Below are positions 57,838 through 64,000 of a stretch of 64,000 bases of DNA, piece after piece. Below the pieces are notes generated by a model. That model had not been told where the DNA came from and searched no databases. It saw only the letters and a list, made by a program, of their open reading frames with translations. Made by a program: the position numbers and the translations under genes. This DNA comes from Cyanobacteria bacterium M_surface_10_m2_119 (GTDB lineage Bacteria; Cyanobacteriota; Cyanobacteriia; PCC-6307; Cyanobiaceae), in the NCBI GenBank assembly GCA_016882525.1, contig VGPU01000005.1:1-64000 (forward strand), given 5' to 3'. The stretch's first letter is position 1. Every line of letters starts with the position of its first letter.

Positions 57838-57933
57838 ATGACCCTCCACGACCTGGGATTGCTGGTGACCCTGCTCCTGCCGGGCATGCTGCTCTCTGTG
57901 CTGATCCTCAGCACCTTTGCCGCAGGCGGCTGA
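57838..57933 (+). CDS. 31-residue single-pass membrane peptide (candidate)
   Basis: ATG 57838 to TGA 57933, read directly. The peptide starts [16 protein letters not shown] and ends [10 protein letters not shown], an almost entirely hydrophobic single helix. Size and composition are like the small subunits of photosystem or cytochrome complexes, but it does not match PsaI, PsaM, PsbM, PetN, PetL or Ycf12 closely. It lies 42 bases after the DUF3082 gene and 34 bases before pdhB. Confidence 0.5.
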   Translation: MTLHDLGLLVTLLLPGMLLSVLILSTFAAGG

Positions 57934-57967
57934 GATAGGTTGGCCGCCACACGGTGCAAGCCAACGC

Positions 57968-58951
57968 GTGGCCGAAACGCTGCTGTTCAACGCCCTCCGC
58001 GAAGCCATCGACGAGGAGATGGCCCGCGATCCCCACGTCTGCGTGATGGGGGAGGACGTGGGTCAATACGGCGGCTCCTACAAGGTCACCAAGGATCTCT
58101 ACGAGAAATACGGCGAGCTGCGGGTACTGGACACCCCGATCGCCGAGAACGCTTTCACGGGCATGGCGGTGGGCGCTGCCATGACGGGCCTGCGGCCGAT
58201 CGTGGAGGGCATGAACATGGGCTTCCTGCTTCTGGCGTTCAACCAGATCTCCAACAACATGGGGATGCTGCGCTACACGAGCGGCGGCAACTTCACCATC
58301 CCAGCGGTGGTGCGCGGTCCGGGCGGGGTGGGCCGCCAGCTCGGTGCCGAGCACAGCCAGCGGCTCGAGGCCTACTTCCACGCGGTGCCCGGCATCAAGA
58401 TCGTGGCGGTGAGCACCCCCACAAACGCCAAGGGCCTGATGAAGGCCGCTATCCGCGACAACAACCCGGTGCTCTTCTTCGAGCACGTGTTGCTCTACAA
58501 CCTCTCCGAGGAGATTCCGCAGGGCGACTACATCTGCGCCCTCGATCAAGCCGAGATCGTGCGCGAGGGAAAGGATGTGACGATCCTCACCTATTCCCGC
58601 ATGCGTCACCACTGCCTCAAGGCCGTGCAGCAGCTGGAGGCTGAGGGGGTGGATGTGGAGCTGATCGACCTGATCAGCCTCAAGCCCTTTGACATGGCCA
58701 CGATCGGCGCTTCGATCCGCAAGACCCACAAGGTGATCGTGGTGGAGGAGTGCATGAAGACCGGCGGCATCGGCGCCGAGCTCCTCGCCCTGATCACCGA
58801 GCAGTGCTTCGACGACCTCGACGCCCGACCCCTGCGGCTGTCCTCGCAGGACATCCCCACCCCGTACAACGGCACTCTCGAAAACCTCACGATCATTCAG
58901 CCCCACCAGATCGTTGAGGCCGCCAGACAACTGGTGGCCGGCCAGGTCTGA
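57968..58951 (+). CDS. pdhB: Pyruvate dehydrogenase E1 component beta subunit
   Basis: PdhB forms the alpha2beta2 E1 enzyme that decarboxylates pyruvate with thiamine diphosphate. The 327-residue protein has [51 protein letters not shown] and [18 protein letters not shown] 57968 gives the family N-terminus [17 protein letters not shown]. The order pdhB-secD-secF is conserved in cyanobacteria. PdhA is elsewhere. Confidence 0.95.
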   Translation: MAETLLFNALREAIDEEMARDPHVCVMGEDVGQYGGSYKVTKDLYEKYGELRVLDTPIAENAFTGMAVGAAMTGLRPIVEGMNMGFLLLAFNQISNNMGMLRYTSGGNFTIPAVVRGPGGVGRQLGAEHSQRLEAYFHAVPGIKIVAVSTPTNAKGLMKAAIRDNNPVLFFEHVLLYNLSEEIPQGDYICALDQAEIVREGKDVTILTYSRMRHHCLKAVQQLEAEGVDVELIDLISLKPFDMATIGASIRKTHKVIVVEECMKTGGIGAELLALITEQCFDDLDARPLRLSSQDIPTPYNGTLENLTIIQPHQIVEAARQLVAGQV

Positions 58952-58982
58952 GCGAGTTCCCAACAGCGAGTCGAGCAACCGG

Positions 58983-60491
58983 ATGGCGCGTCAACAGGGG
59001 TGGTTCGCCCTGATCCTGGCCCTGGCGATCGCTGCCGGGGTTCTGCTGGTGCAGTTCCCGCTGCAGCTGGGCCTTGACCTGCGCGGCGGCAGCCAGCTCA
59101 CCCTGCAGGTGCAGCCGGCCGGGGCCATCACCCGCGTGGAGCGGGAGCAACTCGAGGCGGTGAAGGAGGTGCTCGACCGCCGCATCAATGGCCTGGGCGT
59201 CGCCGAGTCGACCCTGCAGACCGTCGGCAACGACCAGCTGGTGCTCCAGCTTCCCGGGGAGCAGGATCCCAGCCGGGCTGCCCGGGTGCTGGGTTCCACG
59301 GCCCTGCTTGAATTCCGGGCCCAGAAGCCTGGCACCGAAGACCAGATGCGGGGCCTGCTGGCCCTCAAGCGCCAGGCCCAGGCCGTGTTGGCCAGCAAGG
59401 AGCGCCGGGCTCCGGAGGAGGGTCCCGCTGGACCTGGCACGGCTGCCCAGCCCGACCCCCCCTCCATCAAGGCCGAGGAGCTCGCCCGCTCCCTGCAGCA
59501 GCTGGGGGTGCAGATGCCTGCAGGGGCCGATGAAGCCGAGCAGCTCCGCCTGCTGCTCCAGGCGGTGAACACCCGGATCGTGGATCTCTACGAACCGGCA
59601 GCTCTCACCGGCAAAGACCTCACCACCGCCGGTCGCCAGCAGCAGCAGAGCGGTTCGGGCTGGGAGGTGACCCTCTCCTTCACCCGGGACGGTGGTGAAG
59701 CCTTCGCGAAGCTCACCCAATCGATCGCAGGTACGGGCAGGCTTCTGGGGATCGTTCTCGACGGCCGCTCGATCAGCGAGGCGAGCGTGGGGCCGGAGTT
59801 CCGCGCGGCGGGGATCACCGGTGGTTCGGCCAGCATCACGGGCAACTTCAGTGCTGAAGAAGCACGTGAACTCGAGGTGCAGCTCCGTGGAGGCTCCCTC
59901 CCCCTGCCGGTGGAGGTGCTGGAGGTGCGTACGGTCGGTCCTTCCCTGGGTGCTGAAAATGTGCGCACCAGCCTGATCGCGGCCCTCTCGGGCCTGGCGC
60001 TCGTGGCCGTGTTCATGGTGCTCACCTATCGCCTGGCTGGGGTGGTGGCTGTGGTGGCTCTCAGCCTCTATGCCCTCTTCAACCTGGCGGTCTACGCCCT
60101 GATCCCGGTCACCCTCACCCTCCCGGGCATTGCCGGCTTCATCCTGTCCCTGGGCATGGCGGTCGACGCCAACGTGCTGATTTTTGAGCGGATCAAGGAC
60201 GAGCTCCGGGAGGGCAACACCCTGATCCGTTCCATCGACACCGGTTTCGCCCAGGCCTTCTCTTCAATTCTGGATGGCCAGCTCACCACCTTGATCAGCT
60301 GCCTGGCCCTCTTTCTCCTCGGCACGGGTTTTGTGAAGGGTTTTGCCGTGACCCTTGGAATCGGTGTGCTGCTCAGCCTGTTCAGCGCCCTCACCTGCAC
60401 CCGCACCCTCCTGCGCCTGTTGATGAGCTATCCGGCCCTGCGGCGCACCGCCTATTTCCTGCCCCGGGCCGAGCTGCCCACCGGAGCCTGA
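58983..60491 (+). CDS. secD: Protein translocase subunit SecD
   Basis: SecD works with SecF and SecYEG, using proton motive force to aid export. It has the first TM and GLDLRGGSQLTLQV, the periplasmic P1 domain with RINGLGVAE and FRAQKPGTED, and the C-terminal TM2-6 bundle with VNVLIFERIKDELREG and TGFVKGFAVTLGIGVLLS. 502 residues from ATG 58983; the frame is open upstream in the pdhB end without family content. secF is 13 bases downstream. Confidence 0.96.
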   Translation: MARQQGWFALILALAIAAGVLLVQFPLQLGLDLRGGSQLTLQVQPAGAITRVEREQLEAVKEVLDRRINGLGVAESTLQTVGNDQLVLQLPGEQDPSRAARVLGSTALLEFRAQKPGTEDQMRGLLALKRQAQAVLASKERRAPEEGPAGPGTAAQPDPPSIKAEELARSLQQLGVQMPAGADEAEQLRLLLQAVNTRIVDLYEPAALTGKDLTTAGRQQQQSGSGWEVTLSFTRDGGEAFAKLTQSIAGTGRLLGIVLDGRSISEASVGPEFRAAGITGGSASITGNFSAEEARELEVQLRGGSLPLPVEVLEVRTVGPSLGAENVRTSLIAALSGLALVAVFMVLTYRLAGVVAVVALSLYALFNLAVYALIPVTLTLPGIAGFILSLGMAVDANVLIFERIKDELREGNTLIRSIDTGFAQAFSSILDGQLTTLISCLALFLLGTGFVKGFAVTLGIGVLLSLFSALTCTRTLLRLLMSYPALRRTAYFLPRAELPTGA

Positions 60492-60504
60492 CCCGCTGAT
60501 TCCG

Positions 60505-61464
60505 ATGCCCTCCCTGTCTTCCCTCCTCCAGCTTCGGGTCAACCGCCACAGCCGCCTGCTGTGGAGCCTCTCGGCCGTGGCCCTGGTGCTCAGTGTGGTC
60601 GGCCTTGCTGCCAGCTGGCTGTCCCCTGCCATCGGAGCTCCCCTGCGTCCAGGTCTCGACTTCACCGGCGGAACGCAGATCGAACTCAGCCGCACCTGTG
60701 CGGGCAGCTGTGCCCCGCTCACGGTTGCCCAGCTGGAGTCGGCTGCCCGTGAGGTGTCCCTTGCCGCTGAGGCCGGTGCCTCCGCCCCTGACCTGCGGGG
60801 GGTGAGCGCCCAGGTGCTGGAGGAGGGAGCCCAGGTGGTGCTGCGCCTGCCGACCCTGTCGGCGGCCCAGGGACAGGCCCTGGTGACGGCCCTCCAGCCG
60901 GTCGTCGGTGACACCACGCCGGGAGGTCTGTCGATCGAGACCATCGGCCCCACCCTGGGTTCCCAGCTGCTCCGTTCAAGCTTGATTTCCCTGCTGGTGA
61001 GTTTTGTGGGGATCGCGCTTTACATCACCTTCCGCTACGACCGCGTCTACGCGGTGCTGGCCCTGCTTTGCCTCGCCCATGACGTGCTGATCACCACCGG
61101 CGTGTTCGCCTGGCTGGGGCTGCTGGCAGGGGTGGAGGTGAACAGCCTCTTTGCCGTTGCCCTGCTCACCATCGCCGGCTATTCGGTGAATGACACGGTG
61201 GTGATCTTTGACCGGATCCGCGAGAAGCGAAACCAGCTCCAGGGTTTCTCCCTGGCGGATCAGGCCGATGCTGCCGTTCAGGCCACCCTCACCCGCTCCC
61301 TCTACACCAGCCTCACCACCCTGCTTCCCCTCATCGCCCTGATCCTGTTCGGTGGCAGCACCCTGTTCTGGTTTGCCGTGGCTTTGAGCATCGGCATCCT
61401 GGTCGGCGCCTGGTCCAGCATCAGCGTGGCCCCCACTCTTCTTCCCCTCTTCAGTCGCCGATGA
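60505..61464 (+). CDS. secF: Protein translocase subunit SecF
   Basis: A 319-residue partner of SecD with LRPGLDFTGGTQIEL, the six-helix bundle with YITFRYDRVYAVLALLCLAHDVLI, then SVNDTVVIFDRIREKR and RSLYTSLTTLLPLIAL. It couples at ATGA to the small membrane-protein gene downstream. Confidence 0.96.
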   Translation: MPSLSSLLQLRVNRHSRLLWSLSAVALVLSVVGLAASWLSPAIGAPLRPGLDFTGGTQIELSRTCAGSCAPLTVAQLESAAREVSLAAEAGASAPDLRGVSAQVLEEGAQVVLRLPTLSAAQGQALVTALQPVVGDTTPGGLSIETIGPTLGSQLLRSSLISLLVSFVGIALYITFRYDRVYAVLALLCLAHDVLITTGVFAWLGLLAGVEVNSLFAVALLTIAGYSVNDTVVIFDRIREKRNQLQGFSLADQADAAVQATLTRSLYTSLTTLLPLIALILFGGSTLFWFAVALSIGILVGAWSSISVAPTLLPLFSRR

Positions 61465-61691
61465 CCCGCACCGCCGTTGAGGCGCCTGCCCAGCCTCGCC
61501 CCAAACGGCGTCCACGCTGGTCTCCCCTTCCCCTGCTGCTGGCATTCCTCGCCCTTTGGGATCTGCGGGAGGACCTGGTTCTGCTCGCCGACCACTTCAC
61601 GCTCACGTCCCTCTTCTATCTGGTCCGCAGCCACCCTCTGGCTGTCGCTGTGCTGCTGCTTCAACCGAGCCTCTGGAAGCAGTACAGCTGA
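61461..61691 (+). CDS. Small membrane protein coupled to secF
   Basis: A 76-residue protein. The N-terminus is basic and Pro-rich (APAQPRPKRRPRWSP), followed by two hydrophobic stretches (LPLLLAFLALWDLREDLVLL and LAVAVLLLQPSLW). The start overlaps the secF stop (ATGA), so it is made with SecF. It is not YajC by sequence. Function unknown, perhaps an accessory to SecDF. Confidence 0.72.
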   Translation: MTRTAVEAPAQPRPKRRPRWSPLPLLLAFLALWDLREDLVLLADHFTLTSLFYLVRSHPLAVAVLLLQPSLWKQYS

Positions 61692-61711
61692 GCCGCCTGC
61701 GTCCACAGGCA

Positions 61712-62734
61712 TCAGCGCCAGCGGTCCATCACATCCCGCACCACCACTTGCTCGCAGATCACCTGGAGCACCACCACCAGGGGCAGGGCCAGCAGCAGGC
61801 CCGGCAGGCCCAGCAAGGCTCCGAGGCTGAGCTGGGCCATCAGGGCCACGGTGGGCAGGAGATTCACCGTCCGCCGCAGGAGCAGAGGGGTGAGCAGAAA
61901 CGCCTCCCCGTTCTGCAGCACCAGCCGAAGCACCAACACCTGCAGGACCGTGGCGGGGGACACCAGCAGGGCAACCGAGAGGGGGAGCAGGGTGGCTGCG
62001 GTCGGCCCGATGGTGGGCACGAAGGTGAGAAGGCCGCACACCAGCGCGCTCAGCAGGGCCAGCGGCACCCGCAGCAGCGCCAGGCCAGCCCAGGTGAGCA
62101 GGAACACGGTGATGGCCGAGAGGGTCATGCCAGCCAACCAGCCGCCCAGCGCCTCGCGGCATTCATCGAGCAGGAAGCCCATGCGCCGGCGCCAGAAACT
62201 GGGCGTGAGGGCAATGATCAGTTTCCGGTGGCTGCCTGGATCCAGGCTGAAGAGCACCGCCAGCAGGGCCATCAGCAGCAGCTGCACCGTGCTGTTGGCT
62301 GCCCCCCCGGCCAGGCCGAGCAACTGGCTGCCGATCGGCTGCAGCCGATCCCAGCTGCCCAGGTTTGCCAGGGAGGTGTTCAGATCCGGGAGCCAGCTCA
62401 CCTGGCGGCTGATCTCACCCAGGCGCCTGGCCACCGCCGGGGCCAGCAGGCCCAGCTGCTGCACCTGCTCCACCAGCTCGGGCAGGAGCACCTGGGCCAG
62501 GGCCAGTGCGATCCCCACAAGGGCCAGCAGCACGATCACCAGGGAGGGTCCCCGCCCCAGGCGGGTGCGCCGCATCAGCAGGGTGGTGGGCACATCCAGG
62601 GCCACCGCCAGCACCACGGCCCCGAAGAGCACCAGCAGCACCCAGCGCAGTTCCCAGGCCAGCAGCCCGAGCACGATCAGGGCCAGGGCCCCGAGAAGGC
62701 TGCGGCTGCTCAGGCCCTGACTGGGTTGCCTCAT
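61712..62734 (-). CDS. AI-2E family transporter (PerM type)
   Basis: A 340-residue permease of the AI-2 exporter/PerM superfamily with eight membrane segments: LALIVLGLLAWELRWVLL at the start, LVGIALALAQVLLPELVEQ, VQLLLMALLAVLFSLDPG, VPTIGPTAATLLPL and LLGLPGLLLALPLVVVLQV. The I/VPxIGPT motif is a family hallmark. Some members export autoinducer-2, others are Na+/H+ antiporters; substrate is not determined. It overlaps the upstream paralogue by ATGA. Confidence 0.88.
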   Translation of the reverse strand: MRQPSQGLSSRSLLGALALIVLGLLAWELRWVLLVLFGAVVLAVALDVPTTLLMRRTRLGRGPSLVIVLLALVGIALALAQVLLPELVEQVQQLGLLAPAVARRLGEISRQVSWLPDLNTSLANLGSWDRLQPIGSQLLGLAGGAANSTVQLLLMALLAVLFSLDPGSHRKLIIALTPSFWRRRMGFLLDECREALGGWLAGMTLSAITVFLLTWAGLALLRVPLALLSALVCGLLTFVPTIGPTAATLLPLSVALLVSPATVLQVLVLRLVLQNGEAFLLTPLLLRRTVNLLPTVALMAQLSLGALLGLPGLLLALPLVVVLQVICEQVVVRDVMDRWR

Positions 62735-63795
62735 GGGCTGGGGCGCTCCCGCTTCCAGGGGTCGAGGATGTCATCGATGACGACATCGCGCACGATCACC
62801 TGCAGGCAGAATGCCAGCGGCAGCGCGAGCAGCAGGCCCAGGGGGCCGAACACGAGGGTGAAGAGCAGCTGCGCCGTAAGCGTGAGACCCGGCAACAGCC
62901 GCAGTTGATGGTGCATCACCGAGGGGGTGATCACGTAGCTCTCGAGGTTCTGCACGGCCACATAGAGCACCAGCACCGCCAGGGACTTCCAGGGCGACTC
63001 CAGCAGGGCCACCGACATCGGGAAGATGGTGCTGAGGGTGGGGCCCACATTGGGGATCACGTTGAGCACGCCCGCCAGCACGGCATTTGCCGCCACCAGC
63101 TTCACGCCGAGCACCGAGAGGCCGATGGCCGCCAGCGTGCCCACGCATACCGAGCTGATCAACACCCCCACCATCCAGGCGCTCAGGGCCTCGCCGCAGC
63201 GCACGAGCACCCCGCGGAAGCGGCGCCGATAGAAGGAGGGCACGAGCAGCACCGCCACCTCCCGGTAGTGGGTGGGCTGCACCGCGACCATCAGCGCCAC
63301 TGCTACCACGAACAGCAGCTGGAGCAGGCCCGTGCCCAGGCCGCCAGCGAGGCCCAGCAGGCGCAGGGCCCCTTCACTGAGGTTGGGAACAGGCCCCTCG
63401 CTGCCCTTGATCAGCCCATCCCGCAGCCAGCTGAGATTGATGGTCTGGGAGCCGTAGAGCATCTGGCTGGCCCGATCCATCCAGCCGCGCAGCAGCTCCA
63501 GCAGGGTGACGGCTGCTGCCGGCAGCTTGCTCACCAGCTCGCTGAACTGCTCGATGAACGGTGGAATGATCGCCGTGGCGATCACGGCGATGACCACCAC
63601 TACGATCCCCAGCGACAACAGCAGCGCCACGGGTCTGGAGCAGCCCAGCCGATCGCGCACCAGGCCCACCAGGGTGCAGAGGGCCATCGCCAGCACGATG
63701 GCGGCAAAGATCAGGATCAGACTTTCACGCAGGCTCCAGAGCAGCAGCAGGGCCGCCACCAGCGCCAGCAGTCCCAGCCACTGCCCGAAGCGCAA
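62731..63795 (-). CDS. AI-2E family transporter (PerM type), second copy
   Basis: A 354-residue paralogue of the gene that follows it. It has LLALVAALLLLWSLRESLILIF, the central domain VNLSWLRDG-like region, VIPNVGPTLSTIFP (family motif) and LGLLLALPLAFCLQVIVRDVV at the end. I take the TTG at 63795, four bases before the Psb28 stop, as start; upstream sequence would be inside psb28 and is not conserved. The pair looks like a tandem duplication in a Psb28-led unit. Confidence 0.86.
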   Translation of the reverse strand: MRFGQWLGLLALVAALLLLWSLRESLILIFAAIVLAMALCTLVGLVRDRLGCSRPVALLLSLGIVVVVIAVIATAIIPPFIEQFSELVSKLPAAAVTLLELLRGWMDRASQMLYGSQTINLSWLRDGLIKGSEGPVPNLSEGALRLLGLAGGLGTGLLQLLFVVAVALMVAVQPTHYREVAVLLVPSFYRRRFRGVLVRCGEALSAWMVGVLISSVCVGTLAAIGLSVLGVKLVAANAVLAGVLNVIPNVGPTLSTIFPMSVALLESPWKSLAVLVLYVAVQNLESYVITPSVMHHQLRLLPGLTLTAQLLFTLVFGPLGLLLALPLAFCLQVIVRDVVIDDILDPWKRERPSP

Positions 63796-63799
63796 CGGT

Positions 63800-64000
63800 T
63801 CAGCCCTCGTCGTCTGAGTCGCTCTTGGACTCGCTGCCGGAGAACCCGAGGTCGTGACTTTCGGCGTAACGCTGGGCAAAGCGCATGAAGCGCTCGAAGT
63901 CGTCGGTGCTCTTCCAGGTGTAAGTGGCCTCCAGGGCACTGGCCTTGCCATTCACGAAGCGGGCCTTCACCTCCCGGGTCACCAGTTCCCCTTCGGAGTC
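63800..64000 (-). CDS. psb28: Photosystem II assembly factor Psb28, C-terminal part (5' end outside window)
   Basis: The frame is open to the right edge; the visible 66 residues are the C-terminal half of Psb28: [35 protein letters not shown] and [11 protein letters not shown], then an acidic Ser/Asp tail. Psb28 binds CP47-containing assembly intermediates of photosystem II. It is a strong marker for a cyanobacterium. Confidence 0.9.
   Translation of the reverse strand, partial: DSEGELVTREVKARFVNGKASALEATYTWKSTDDFERFMRFAQRYAESHDLGFSGSESKSDSDDEG

Overview
The window looks like core chromosome of a high-GC unicellular cyanobacterium, most likely the Cyanobium / freshwater-to-halotolerant Synechococcus (picocyanobacterial) group. 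The evidence is a C-terminal piece of Psb28 (photosystem II assembly) at the right edge, a PAM68-type photosystem assembly protein, solanesyl diphosphate synthase and a UbiD decarboxylase (plastoquinone pathway), cyanobacterium-typical DUF3288, DUF1816, DUF3082 and DUF1350 families, frequent GTG/TTG starts and very strong G/C bias at third codon positions. I see no rRNA, CRISPR array, insertion sequence, prophage or integron. One tRNA gene (tRNA-Pro, GGG anticodon) is present.

Layout. 1-8.3 kb: a partial unknown gene, murF, glmU, an aroA/MnmC-like pair, a secreted MliC-like protein, a degenerate polysaccharide deacetylase, thiD and a flavin-binding PNPOx-like protein. 8.3-13.6 kb: a peroxiredoxin-like protein, a secreted protein broken at a run of 13 G, an Rrf2 regulator coupled to ubiD, comB and a Nit-type hydrolase. 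13.6-19.2 kb: amidase, murI, solanesyl diphosphate synthase, a HAD phosphatase and acetyl-CoA synthetase. 19.3-25 kb: a frameshifted GAF-GGDEF-EAL gene overlapped by a FIST sensor gene, a DUF1350 hydrolase with a PrxQ/Bcp peroxiredoxin, an exonuclease, and tRNA-Pro with its terminator. 25-29.4 kb: small membrane/secreted proteins, msrA, an ABC exporter and a DUF3288 protein. 29.6-40 kb: a long plus-strand run of trpD, carA, STAS, mini-RNase III, an RlmB-type methyltransferase with repeat tails, DUF1816, gatA and dnaE. 40-47.7 kb: PAM68-like, rpsO, ruvA, a lipoprotein, a DMT transporter, dnaG and an SOS-boxed umuDC pair. 47.8-52 kb: an MliC-like protein and an sdhCAB operon. 52-55.5 kb: DUF805, gap1, three small linked genes ending in a lumenal pentapeptide protein, YraN and a secreted protein. 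55.6-61.7 kb: rsmA-ispE-DUF3082, a 31-residue membrane peptide, then pdhB-secD-secF with a small coupled membrane protein. 61.7-64 kb: psb28 followed by two tandem AI-2E-type permeases.

Most genes are housekeeping: cell wall (murF, glmU, murI, amiC), replication and repair (dnaE, dnaG, ruvA, umuDC), translation and RNA (rpsO, rsmA, RlmB, mini-III, gatA), central metabolism (gap1, pdhB, acs, sdhCAB) and secretion (secDF). The features most worth attention are the G13-disrupted secreted gene, the FIST plus broken GGDEF-EAL signalling pair, three dispersed secreted MliC-like (lysozyme-inhibitor fold) proteins, the LexA-box-controlled umuDC with a long UmuD N-terminus, the RFEG repeat tail on RlmB, and several very small membrane-protein genes. 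I did not find a convincing wholly new multi-gene system; everything was read by eye, without database searches.
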